Assembly (NCBI RefSeq): GCF_000245335.1
Contig: NZ_JH600279.1
Coordinates: 434,001 to 498,000 of the forward strand
Direction: 5' to 3'
DNA length: 64,000 nt
From: Bacillus mojavensis RO-H-1 = KCTC 3706
Lineage (GTDB): Bacteria > Bacillota > Bacilli > Bacillales > Bacillaceae
Part shown: positions 50,653 through 58,981 of the stretch, piece after piece
How positions within the stretch are numbered: the stretch's first letter is position 1
How the letters are laid out: each line of letters begins with the position of its first letter
Translations under genes and position numbers: made by a program
Notes under the pieces: generated by a model
Told to the model about the DNA's origin: nothing
The model's input: only the letters and a program-made list of their open reading frames with translations
The model's database searches: none

Positions 50653-50690
50653 TGTTAATTGGTTGTAAATGGATTGTTAAGAAGTGTGAA
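50653..50690 (-). promoter_or_regulatory. PhoP box array of the tua operon
   Basis: On the minus strand four hexamers TTCACA, TTAACA, TTTACA and TTAACA (50690-50685, 50680-50675, 50669-50664, 50658-50653) are separated by 4, 5 and 5 bases, the pattern recognised by PhoP-P dimers (TT[ACT]A[CT]A). This makes teichuronic acid synthesis phosphate-starvation inducible. Confidence 0.9.
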
Positions 50691-50770
50691 TTAGGTGTTT
50701 TTTCTGATAAATTATATTAATGTTCTTTATCATTTTATGTACATGCCTATGTTTTAATCATTTTACCAAT

Positions 50771-50806
50771 AAAAAAAGAGACAAACCTGTAATTTAGATT
50801 TGTCTC
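50771..50806 (-). terminator. Terminator downstream of lytC
   Basis: On the minus strand GAGACAAA pairs with TTTGTCTC around a loop of about 13 bases, followed by seven T. Confidence 0.85.
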
Positions 50807-50813
50807 TTCATTT

Positions 50814-52304
50814 TTATCTATAATATGAAACTGTACCATCATGAATAGCTTGGGCGGCTTTATCTTTATAAACTGCTTGTTTCAGTTTACTTGCGTCGCC
50901 TGCATTGGTGATGAAAGCAGTCTCAACTAAAACACTTGGCATTTTAGAATATTTGATAACATAGAATCCGGCTTGCTTGACTCCACGGTCTCTTGTCCCC
51001 AGATTAGCTGCAAGTTTCGGCTGAATTTGATCTGCTAATCGTTTGCTTTTTGTTGCTTGATATGTTGTATCGTAATAGGTCTCACTACCATTTGGAGATG
51101 AGCTATCGTTGGCATTCGCATGAATACTGATGAACAAATCGGCTTGGACAGAGGCTGCCTTACTTACTCTTTCCTGTAAAGAATAAAACGTATCATTAGA
51201 TCTCGACATTACTGGAAGAGCACCAGAAGCATTTAGCTTCGTATTGACTCTTTTCGCTATATCAAGGTTTACCTCTTTCTCAAGCAGTCCATTTCCTACT
51301 GCTCCCGAGTCTTGATCTCCATGGCCTGGATCAATAAAAATTGTTTCACCTACAACAGGATTCTTTAGCTGATTAGCTACTTTAGTGCTTATAGCTGGAG
51401 TATTTCCGATAATCGTAAAGTTTGACATGTTTTTGCTGCCGATAATTTTTCGTGCGCCGCCAGATAAATTTTCGCCATTAGTCAAAATAAGAGATTGTTT
51501 GTTCTTTGCTGCCAGAGTAGCTCCTGCGATTGAATCAGGATAACTAAAACCATTACTTACATATACTGTGCTCGTTGACAAGTTTAGTTTTTGTACAATA
51601 TTAGCAGCAAGCTCGTACCTGTTTGAACCGCTAATTCTTGTAGGAGAAGGCAACTTGTTATATACCGTATTGTTAATACTTCCGGTACCTCCTGCAACCA
51701 CAGTACTTGTAATTCTCTTATCTTTAATTACTGCTGTTGTCGCACTATTTATAGAGGTTTTGTTTGTAAACAGAATAGGATAGCCATTTTTTGCTGCATA
51801 AGGGATGATCCCTGGAGCATCAGCATATAAAAAACCATTTAAAATTACGGCTTTTGAAGTTGCGTTCATTGCTCTTGCGACCCGTGCAGCTGTATCATAG
51901 CGATTGCTTCCTGCAATTCGTTTAATACTAATGCCTAAGCTTTTGATCTGATTGGCAGTATTAGAAGAAACAGCTGGCGTACCACCTACAATAATCACAT
52001 TTTTTGTTCGCATTTCTTTTAGCCTTGTTTTCGTCTCAGAAGAGAGCTTATCAGCATTTGTGTAAAGCAACGGTGCATTCTTCTGATAAGCAAGAGGTGC
52101 CGCTGAAATGGCATCTGCGTATGAACTTCCGCCAACAATAACCGCTGTACTCGCTGTTGAGTACATCTGCTTTGATATTTGAACTGCAGTCCCGTACCTA
52201 TTACTTCCTCCGACTCTTTTAACCGAATTATCGGCCAATGCTGTTGGTACAAAAAGAATGAGTCCCAGAAAACACATTGTTAGGACTTTTATATAAGAAC
52301 GCAA
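50814..52304 (-). CDS. lytC: LytC, N-acetylmuramoyl-L-alanine amidase
   Basis: The 496-residue major autolysin has a Sec signal peptide cut after ALA (residues 22-24), three CWB2 wall-binding repeats (about 28-315, each starting KRVGGSNRYGTA, KRIAGSNRYDTA, TRISGSNRYELA) and a C-terminal zinc amidase domain with DPGHGDQDSGAVG, LLEKEVNLDIA, SIHANANDSS and VETAFITN carrying the His/Glu/His/Glu ligands. Translation starts at TTG 52304 behind GGAGG. Third gene of the sigma-D-controlled lytABC operon. Confidence 0.97.
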   Translation of the reverse strand: MRSYIKVLTMCFLGLILFVPTALADNSVKRVGGSNRYGTAVQISKQMYSTASTAVIVGGSSYADAISAAPLAYQKNAPLLYTNADKLSSETKTRLKEMRTKNVIIVGGTPAVSSNTANQIKSLGISIKRIAGSNRYDTAARVARAMNATSKAVILNGFLYADAPGIIPYAAKNGYPILFTNKTSINSATTAVIKDKRITSTVVAGGTGSINNTVYNKLPSPTRISGSNRYELAANIVQKLNLSTSTVYVSNGFSYPDSIAGATLAAKNKQSLILTNGENLSGGARKIIGSKNMSNFTIIGNTPAISTKVANQLKNPVVGETIFIDPGHGDQDSGAVGNGLLEKEVNLDIAKRVNTKLNASGALPVMSRSNDTFYSLQERVSKAASVQADLFISIHANANDSSSPNGSETYYDTTYQATKSKRLADQIQPKLAANLGTRDRGVKQAGFYVIKYSKMPSVLVETAFITNAGDASKLKQAVYKDKAAQAIHDGTVSYYR

Positions 52305-52345
52305 TTACTTTTCCTCCTTAAATGGCCTTTAGCACCTTAAAATAA

Positions 52346-54463
52346 TTAATAACTTGTCAGAGTTGTCCCAGGATAGTAAAATTTCAAAATTGAACTATAT
52401 GAATCTCCTGCTTCTGCTCTTGCCTTAGCTCCATATTGACTCATTCCGATGCCGTGCCCGTAACCTTTGCCGCTGATTGTGTACTTTGAAGTGTCTTTTT
52501 TTACAGTCACATAAGTACTTTTAAAAACAGTTGCACCAATCATCGTTCTTAGTTGAGTTGTCGGAACAGTAATGGTTGTAATTTTACTTAAGTTGTAGGA
52601 GCCAGTATTGCTTTTAACAAAATACTTAACTTTCATAGATGCTGTTTTTGCACGTTGTCCCTGTGTTGTACCACTAAAGCTCAAATCTTCTATACTCGCA
52701 ATTTTTACAGAAGCTGCTCCTGTTTCTTTATTTTTCAAGATCCAATTTTTAACCCCAGATAACCTCGCAGCATCAGTTTCAGTTGCTGAAGACCACCAAG
52801 AAGACGGCTTATTTAAGTCAAGCGAATTCGTGTCAAGCTGTTGTTTTGAGAGAGTAAGCGTCCAGCCTATTTGAGGATCCTTTGAATCTTTCTTCGCAAT
52901 TAAGTAAGGTACACTTGATGACCAGACTTCGTTGCTCGCTTCTGTATAACCGCCATTGCTTGAAGAATAAGTTGCTGTTATAAGAGATCCGTTATATTTC
53001 AGAACTTTTCCTTTTGTCTGCTCAACCGCTTTATTGGTGTTTGAATTCCAACTATATCCTCCATAAACTTGAAAAGCTGTTGTATCAGGTACAGTAGTTC
53101 CCGCTTTTGTTATGGAGTAGGTTCTCGCAGCCACAGTCTGTGCTTTTAGAGCTTCAAGTGACCAGCTGGCAGGCATTTCATTTGGTATAACCCCTTTTAA
53201 ATAATCCTCAAATGGAATATTTTCATTAACCGGTCTGATATATTTAGTAGATTCAATAGAGAAATTAACCGTTCCAAGATACTGATTTCCGTTAAGACTC
53301 ATTCTGTTAGAGGTCGAGTACTTTTCAGGTTTAATCCTCAGAGAGTTACCATATGTTTTTATATTTTCGAGATTTAATTTCCCATTGTTGATTTTCAGAG
53401 TATAGTTGCTTCCGCCGGCTAAATAAAATTCATCGGCAAGTGAATTCTCGACTTCTGCAGAAATTGAACTGGTGCTTCCAATAAAGTCGTATGCATATGT
53501 GGCTTTTTCTTTTGTTATGCTTTTAGCTGCCGCAGGAACACTATCTTGTTTAATAAACAAAATTTGGCTGTTTTTCTTCGCAGCAAGCGAAGCACCTACT
53601 AATACGTCTGCGTACTTTGTTCCGTTCGTCATTACGACTTTATCAGCCTTCAACTTTAATTGTTTAATTATATTTGCAGTGAGTTCATATCTGGTTGATC
53701 CAGGTATCCTCTGTACAGTTGAAGTTTTTTTTATTTCATTTTCTACACTGTCACTGACACTAAATGAACTGCCGATTATAATCACTTGTTTTGGCAAATC
53801 ATAATCTGGAAGTTTATCCTTCTCAGTAAGTAAAATAGGATATCCCTGTGCCGCGGCATAAGGAGCTATGGCTAACGCATCTTGAAATACCTTCCCGGTT
53901 ACAACGATAGCTTTATCATAGCTGCCCATCTGTTTAGCGATATTCTCAGATAATACATATCTATTTTTTCCACTTATCCTTTTAACTGAGCCATATGATT
54001 TCAGCTTGTTTTCTACATCTTTTGAAATGCTGCGTGCTCCCCCAATGACTAAAATATTGTCCGGGTTAAACTTAGCGATTTGTTTTTCAGTAGTTTTCGT
54101 TAATGTATCAGGTTGAGTAAATAAGATTGGTGCATCTAGTTTTTTTGCTAATGGGATAACAGGCAATGCATCAATAAATATATCCCGATTTACCAAAATA
54201 ACTGTATTAGGATTTTTCCATTGACTGCTGGATGCAAGAGTAGCAGTTTCGTATCGTGAAGCGCCTGCAAAACGATCTGTTACAGCAACATTATCTCCAG
54301 TTACTTTATAAAATCCTGTTGGGGTTAGACTGATACTTGATTTATTACCGATATAGTTTGACAATTTGACTGAAATGTTTGAGTCTGCTGCAAAAGTAAT
54401 TGAAGGGATAAATAGTAAAATTGCAGCAAGTGAACATACGATCAAGCGTTTGCAAGAATTCAA
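52346..54463 (-). CDS. lytB: LytB, amidase modifier (SpoIID/CWB2)
   Basis: The 705-residue protein has a signal peptide ending ITFAAD, three CWB2 repeats (about 60-330, DRFAGASRYETA, KRISGKNRYVLS, QRIPGSTRYELT) and a C-terminal SpoIID domain (about 390-700, with YLKGVIPNEMPASWSLEALKAQTVAARTY, SSNGGYTEASNEVW, GYGHGIGMSQYGAKARAEAG). It enhances LytC activity. It starts at TTG 54463, with GGAGG 11 bases away. Confidence 0.96.
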   Translation of the reverse strand: MNSCKRLIVCSLAAILLFIPSITFAADSNISVKLSNYIGNKSSISLTPTGFYKVTGDNVAVTDRFAGASRYETATLASSSQWKNPNTVILVNRDIFIDALPVIPLAKKLDAPILFTQPDTLTKTTEKQIAKFNPDNILVIGGARSISKDVENKLKSYGSVKRISGKNRYVLSENIAKQMGSYDKAIVVTGKVFQDALAIAPYAAAQGYPILLTEKDKLPDYDLPKQVIIIGSSFSVSDSVENEIKKTSTVQRIPGSTRYELTANIIKQLKLKADKVVMTNGTKYADVLVGASLAAKKNSQILFIKQDSVPAAAKSITKEKATYAYDFIGSTSSISAEVENSLADEFYLAGGSNYTLKINNGKLNLENIKTYGNSLRIKPEKYSTSNRMSLNGNQYLGTVNFSIESTKYIRPVNENIPFEDYLKGVIPNEMPASWSLEALKAQTVAARTYSITKAGTTVPDTTAFQVYGGYSWNSNTNKAVEQTKGKVLKYNGSLITATYSSSNGGYTEASNEVWSSSVPYLIAKKDSKDPQIGWTLTLSKQQLDTNSLDLNKPSSWWSSATETDAARLSGVKNWILKNKETGAASVKIASIEDLSFSGTTQGQRAKTASMKVKYFVKSNTGSYNLSKITTITVPTTQLRTMIGATVFKSTYVTVKKDTSKYTISGKGYGHGIGMSQYGAKARAEAGDSYSSILKFYYPGTTLTSY

Positions 54464-54486
54464 GATTTCAGGTTCCTCCTCATATC

Positions 54487-54795
54487 CTAGTTGGTACGTT
54501 CAATATCTTTTAATAGAAGTTGACCCTCGCCATTTTCTTTATATTTCACCGTAACTTTATCGCCATTATTGAATTTTTCAAGCTCACTTGTTGATTCTTC
54601 AGTAATGTCAAGAACAACTGGCTCGTTATCTACAGTTACTTCAATTGTGTGGGTATCTGCTAGACCTACATATACGCCTTCTTTCGTTTTGATGTTACTG
54701 TCTGTTGACACATTTTCACCTTGGCTCTTTTGATTATCAGCCCCGCAACCTGCAAGGAGCAGTATAAAGAACATTAAACCAATCAATTTTTTCAT
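54487..54795 (-). CDS. lytA: LytA, small membrane-bound lipoprotein
   Basis: The 102-residue protein starts at ATG 54795 behind GAGGTGAG and has a lipobox signal peptide (MKKLIGLMFFILLLAGCGAD, Cys-17). The rest is a small beta-rich acidic domain. It heads the lytABC operon; role in autolysin export or attachment is unclear. Confidence 0.93.
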   Translation of the reverse strand: MKKLIGLMFFILLLAGCGADNQKSQGENVSTDSNIKTKEGVYVGLADTHTIEVTVDNEPVVLDITEESTSELEKFNNGDKVTVKYKENGEGQLLLKDIERTN

Positions 54796-54815
54796 TTTTC
54801 TCACCTCATTATGTT

Positions 54816-54840
54816 TTATCGTCAATCATTTAATATTTTA
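54816..54840 (-). promoter_or_regulatory. Sigma-D-like promoter of lytABC
   Basis: On the minus strand GACGATAA (54823-54816) resembles the sigma-D -10; TAAA (54840-54837) stands 13 bases upstream, slightly short of the usual 14-15. lytABC is known to be sigma-D dependent. Confidence 0.5.
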
Positions 54841-54978
54841 AAGAAAAATTAAGAAACAGTGAAACTTTTTTTTATAAAAATCGACTATTAGAGGATTTTA
54901 TTTCTTCTATTAAAAAGAGTTGTATTTACTGGAAATTTCAATCATAATCAAATTAACTGAACAGATGGGGTGCAAAGA

Positions 54979-55899
54979 ATGAGAAGTAAACGCAGAAAAA
55001 AGAAAAAAACCTTATTGCTGACGATATTAACTATTATTGGAATCCTTTTGTTAGGGACAGGCGGTTATGCATACTACTTATGGCATAAAGCCGCTTCAAC
55101 CGTTGCAAGTATTCATGAAAGTATTGATAAATCCAAAAAGAGGGATACAGAGGTCAATATCAATAAAAAGGACCCGTTTTCCGTTTTAATCATGGGTGTG
55201 GATGAACGTGACGGCGATAAAGGCCGTGCCGACACGCTCATTTATATGACTGTTAACCCCAAAACGAATACAACCGACATGGTCAGCATACCGCGTGACA
55301 CATATACAAAAATTATCGGAAAAGGCACGATGGATAAAATCAACCATTCATACGCATATGGCGGTACACAAATGACAGTTGACACGGTTGAAAACTTCCT
55401 CGATGTTCCGGTCGATTATTTTGTAAAAGTCAACATGGAAAGCTTTAGAGACGTTGTTGATACACTCGGCGGCATCACAGTTAACAGCACATTTGCGTTC
55501 AGCTATGACGGTTACTCATTCGGCAAAGGAGAAATCACACTGAACGGAAAAGAAGCATTGGCGTATACACGAATGAGAAAAGAAGATCCAAGAGGAGATT
55601 TCGGACGTCAGGACCGTCAGCGCCAAGTGATCGAAGGCATTATTAACAAAGGGGCAAATATCTCTTCCGTTACAAAGTTTGGAGATATGTTTAAGGTCGT
55701 TGAAGATAATGTGAAAACCAATTTGACGTTTGATAATATGTGGGATATCCAGTCTGATTACAAAGGCGCTCGAAAACATATCAAGCAGCACGAACTGAAA
55801 GGTGAAGGCACAAGAATCAATGACGTCTATTACTATAAAGCAGATGAGAGCCAGCTAGCTGACATCTCAAATGAACTGAAAGAAAGCTTAGAAAGCTAA
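54979..55899 (+). CDS. lytR: LytR (TagU), LCP-family wall-polymer ligase
   Basis: The 306-residue protein has a very basic N-terminus (MRSKRRKKKK), one membrane helix (about 12-32) and an LCP domain with MGVDERDGDKGRADTLIYMTVNP, SIPRDTYTKI and ALAYTRMRKEDPRGDFGRQDRQRQ. It attaches wall teichoic acid to peptidoglycan, and older work saw it as an attenuator of lytABC and its own gene. ATG 54979 follows GGGG at eight bases; GTG 54970 is less likely. Divergent from lytABC. Confidence 0.95.
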   Translation: MRSKRRKKKKTLLLTILTIIGILLLGTGGYAYYLWHKAASTVASIHESIDKSKKRDTEVNINKKDPFSVLIMGVDERDGDKGRADTLIYMTVNPKTNTTDMVSIPRDTYTKIIGKGTMDKINHSYAYGGTQMTVDTVENFLDVPVDYFVKVNMESFRDVVDTLGGITVNSTFAFSYDGYSFGKGEITLNGKEALAYTRMRKEDPRGDFGRQDRQRQVIEGIINKGANISSVTKFGDMFKVVEDNVKTNLTFDNMWDIQSDYKGARKHIKQHELKGEGTRINDVYYYKADESQLADISNELKESLES

Positions 55900-55902
55900 A
55901 AT

Positions 55903-55941
55903 AAAAAGAAGCTTCGCACCTATGTGCAAAGCTTCTTTTTT
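55903..55941. terminator. Bidirectional terminator between lytR and mnaA
   Basis: AAAAAGAAGCTTcGCAC pairs with GTGCaAAGCTTCTTTTTT around a short loop; A and T runs on both sides serve the convergent genes. Confidence 0.9.
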
Positions 55942-57082
55942 ATTTACCCGTAAAAGAGTCCGGATGTGCATTCCGATATCCGTAATGAAACAGCAATTCC
56001 TCTACAATCCGGCGGGAGGCCTGTCCATCACCATACGGATTTGAAGCATAGGACATTTTCTGATACTCATCGGCGTCAGTTAAGAGCCCTTTTGCAAGCT
56101 GATAAATGTTCTCCTCATTTGTCCCCGCAAGTTTAAGCGTCCCTGCTTCCACTCCTTCAGGGCGCTCCGTCGTATCACGAAGCACAAGCACCGGTTTCCC
56201 GAGCGATGGTGCTTCCTCCTGCACTCCGCCGGAATCAGTTAAAATGAAATGGGATTTTGCCGCAAAATTATGAAAATCAATCACTTCTAAAGGCTCAATC
56301 AGATGCACTCTGTCAGAGTCGCCAAAATGCTTTTGAGCCGCTTCCCGGACAACAGGGTTAAGGTGCACAGGGTAAACAACCTGTACATCATTATATTCCT
56401 CTACAATTCTGCGGATGGCCTTAAACATGTTTTCCATCGGCTCACCTAAGTTTTCACGGCGATGAGCGGTCAGCAAAATCATCTTATCCTCCCCCACCTG
56501 GTCAAGGACAGGGTGTGAATAACCTTCCCTAACTGTTGTGCGGAGCGCGTCAATAGCTGTATTGCCCGTTACAAAAATAGAATCGGCCTTTTTGTTTTCT
56601 TTTAACAAGTTGTCTCTTGCCTGTCCTGTCGGCGCAAAATGCAAATCAGCAATGGCACCGGTCATCTGGCGGTTGAGTTCTTCCGGAAACGGAGAATATT
56701 TATTGCCTGTGCGAAGACCGGCCTCAACATGCCCGACAGCAATTTGATGATAAAACGCGGCGAGGCTTCCGGCAAATGTCGTCGTGGTATCACCGTGGAC
56801 AAGCACAATATCAGGCTTGGTGTCTTTAAACAGCTCATCCAATTTCACAAGCGCATTGGACGTAATTTCTGCCAGCGTCTGCCGCTCCTTCATAATGTTC
56901 AAATCGAAATCAGGCTTAATCCGAAACGCTTCAAGCACCTGATCCAGCATTTGTCTGTGCTGGGCAGTCACCGTTACATAGGACTCTATTTCAGGATATT
57001 TTTTTAATTCAAGCACAAGCGGCGCCATCTTTATCGCTTCCGGCCTGGTTCCGAAGACGGTCATGACTTTTAGTTTTTTCAT
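55940..57082 (-). CDS. mnaA: MnaA (YvyH), UDP-GlcNAc 2-epimerase
   Basis: The 380-residue enzyme converts UDP-GlcNAc to UDP-ManNAc for the linkage unit of wall teichoic acid. Family motifs VMTVFGTRPEAIKMAPLV, VHGDTTTTFAGSLAAFY, VGHVEAGLRTGNKYSPFPEELNR, TAHRRENLGEP and TDSGGVQEEAPSLGKPVLVLRDTTERPE. Start ATG 57082 has AGGTGA at seven bases. Length equals the B. subtilis protein. Confidence 0.97.
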   Translation of the reverse strand: MKKLKVMTVFGTRPEAIKMAPLVLELKKYPEIESYVTVTAQHRQMLDQVLEAFRIKPDFDLNIMKERQTLAEITSNALVKLDELFKDTKPDIVLVHGDTTTTFAGSLAAFYHQIAVGHVEAGLRTGNKYSPFPEELNRQMTGAIADLHFAPTGQARDNLLKENKKADSIFVTGNTAIDALRTTVREGYSHPVLDQVGEDKMILLTAHRRENLGEPMENMFKAIRRIVEEYNDVQVVYPVHLNPVVREAAQKHFGDSDRVHLIEPLEVIDFHNFAAKSHFILTDSGGVQEEAPSLGKPVLVLRDTTERPEGVEAGTLKLAGTNEENIYQLAKGLLTDADEYQKMSYASNPYGDGQASRRIVEELLFHYGYRNAHPDSFTGK

Positions 57083-57204
57083 AATTGTCACCTGGTTTCT
57101 GCAAAAATAAAATCATATCCTTATTCTACATGAATTTGTGTCATTTTAAATCATTTCCTATTGGTTAAGTGATCTTTATCGCTTTAGAAACTTAAGGATA
57201 AAAC

Positions 57205-57233
57205 TTGTTTAAAAATGGTTTATCCTATATCAT
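57205..57233 (+). promoter_or_regulatory. Sigma-A promoter of gtaB
   Basis: TTGTTT (57205-57210), 17 bases, TATCAT (57228-57233). Confidence 0.55.
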
Positions 57234-57240
57234 AAAAAAT

Positions 57241-57266
57241 GTGTCAAAACACAATGAACAGGGTAA
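57241..57266 (+). promoter_or_regulatory. Sigma-B promoter of gtaB
   Basis: GTGTCA (57241-57246), 14 bases and GGGTAA (57261-57266). gtaB is a known sigma-B gene with a second sigma-A start. Confidence 0.75.
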
Positions 57267-57320
57267 ATAGAAAATAGTTTTAGCCATAAATATTTTCGTT
57301 AATAAGGAAGGTGCCTTTAA

Positions 57321-58199
57321 ATGAAAAAAGTACGTAAAGCGATAATTCCAGCAGCAGGACTAGGAACGCGTTTTCTCCCGGCTACGAAAGCAATGCCGAA
57401 AGAAATGCTTCCTATCGTAGATAAACCAACCATTCAATACATAATTGAAGAAGCTGTTGAGTCCGGTATTGAGGACATTATTATTGTAACAGGCAAAAGC
57501 AAGCGTGCGATTGAGGATCATTTTGATTACTCTCCTGAGCTTGAAAGAAACCTTGAAGAAAAAGGAAAGATTGAACTCCTCGAAAAAGTGAAAAAATCTT
57601 CTAATCTGGCTGACATCCACTACATCCGCCAAAAAGAGCCTAAAGGACTTGGACATGCTGTATGGTGCGCTCGTAACTTTATCGGCGATGAACCTTTTGC
57701 GGTTCTGCTTGGAGACGATATCGTTCAGGCGGAAAAACCAGGATTGCGCCAGTTAATGGATGAATATGAAAGAACACTTTCTTCTATTATAGGTGTTCAG
57801 CAAGTGCCTGAAGAAGAAACTCACCGCTACGGTATTATTGATCCGCTGACAAGTGAAGGCCGCCGTTATCAGGTGAAAAACTTTGTTGAGAAGCCGTCTA
57901 AAGGCACAGCACCTTCTAACCTTGCTATCTTAGGCCGTTACGTATTTACGCCTGAGATCTTTATGTACTTAGAAGAGCAGCAAGTTGGCGCAGGCGGAGA
58001 AATCCAGCTGACAGACGCCATTCAAAAGCTGAATGAAATTCAAAGAGTGTTTGCTTACGATTTTGAAGGCAAGCGCTATGATGTCGGCGAAAAGCTCGGC
58101 TTTATCACAACCACTCTTGAGTTTGCGATGCAGGATAAAGAACTCCGCGGACAGCTCATTCCATTCATGGAAAACTTATTAAACAAAGAAGAAATCTAA
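57321..58199 (+). CDS. gtaB: GtaB, UTP-glucose-1-phosphate uridylyltransferase
   Basis: The 292-residue enzyme makes UDP-glucose for teichoic acid glucosylation, glycolipids and (via TuaD) UDP-glucuronate. Motifs [27 protein letters not shown] and [17 protein letters not shown], and [28 protein letters not shown] are typical. ATG 57321 is preceded by AAGGAAGGTG. A strong terminator follows, so the next genes (opposite strand) are separate. Confidence 0.98.
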   Translation: MKKVRKAIIPAAGLGTRFLPATKAMPKEMLPIVDKPTIQYIIEEAVESGIEDIIIVTGKSKRAIEDHFDYSPELERNLEEKGKIELLEKVKKSSNLADIHYIRQKEPKGLGHAVWCARNFIGDEPFAVLLGDDIVQAEKPGLRQLMDEYERTLSSIIGVQQVPEEETHRYGIIDPLTSEGRRYQVKNFVEKPSKGTAPSNLAILGRYVFTPEIFMYLEEQQVGAGGEIQLTDAIQKLNEIQRVFAYDFEGKRYDVGEKLGFITTTLEFAMQDKELRGQLIPFMENLLNKEEI

Positions 58200-58203
58200 A
58201 CAT

Positions 58204-58240
58204 AAAAAAGGCTATTGGACATTCATCCAATAGCCTTTTA
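58204..58240 (+). terminator. Terminator downstream of gtaB
   Basis: AAAAGGCTATTGGA pairs with TCCAATAGCCTTTT around a six-base loop. Confidence 0.92.
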
Positions 58241-58840
58241 TTATTTCAACATCAAGGTCAGAGTATGCTCTTCATTATCAACCGCAAAAACCTGATCAGC
58301 GATATTCCAAAAATCAGAAGTAGAAGTAAAATAATCTGGTTACGGCCTGCAGCAGAAATTGATAATCTCTGACTAGCACACTGATTGTAGAGTTAAACAA
58401 ACTAGAAGAAAACAATCATGCAGACTCAAATAGTAAATATATTGTATCCAATGCAAGCTAGGGTAATACCGCTTGCTAAAAGGACAATGACATAAACACC
58501 AATCATTACAAAATAACTAAATAATTTTGCAGTGAACGGATCGGAAAATTCATTTCGCAACCATATTGATCCGCTTAAACACTCTGTTTGATCCATCAAG
58601 AATCGTTGGGCTAATAAAAAAAAACGGCATCAAACCCGCCAGCATCCAAACGATAAAAGGCACTTGTCCGATACCTGTTATGACCGGCTTACTGTTGCGA
58701 ATCCTCGTACCAAATAGAAACCAGTACGCCAGCATTTGAATAAGAGGATTTTTTTTAAAAATATATAATACACCAATACAACTTAAATGATCTTTTGAAA
58801 GCACCGAATATTGTAACAGAGATGAAAGATTTTTTTATTT
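58241..58840 (-). pseudogene. tagG: Degraded relic of a TagG-type teichoic acid ABC permease
   Basis: On the minus strand fragments of one protein follow each other in the right order but in different frames. About 58837-58550 reads [18 protein letters not shown]... with [37 protein letters not shown] and [14 protein letters not shown]; then a TGA, overlapping ATG and a shift into [15 protein letters not shown]; then FVMIGVYVIVLLASGI; then 58397-58314 [22 protein letters not shown]; and DFWNIADQ down to 58241. This is the order of TagG/TarG, the permease that exports wall teichoic acid. There is no start codon or ribosome site, at least three frame breaks and no C-terminal half. It cannot work. 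Confidence 0.72.
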
Positions 58841-58932
58841 TTGATTAGTAATTAGCCTATTATTCAAATATAAACACACCTGCCGTTTTAGTAAGTCATT
58901 AAGTTTTATCTTATTTAGAATGAAAGAAAGGC

Positions 58933-58953
58933 CCGAAACTAAAGTAGTTTCGG
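58933..58953 (-). terminator. Terminator downstream of the glycosyltransferase operon
   Basis: A 9-bp stem CCGAAACTA with TAGTTTCGG around AAG, followed on the minus strand by GCCTTTCTTTC. Confidence 0.8.
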
Positions 58954-58981
58954 ACCGATTAATTTAAAAATTTTCTTGTTC

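Noticed and set aside
52000-54300. Repeated motifs RYETA/RYELA in lytB and lytC as a possible DNA repeat or recombination site
   Set aside because: These are protein-level CWB2 repeats with diverged DNA, normal for this family.
58550-58804. 84-codon frame as an independent small gene
   Set aside because: No ribosome site, and its sequence continues in other frames as a TagG-like protein, so I treat it as part of a relic.
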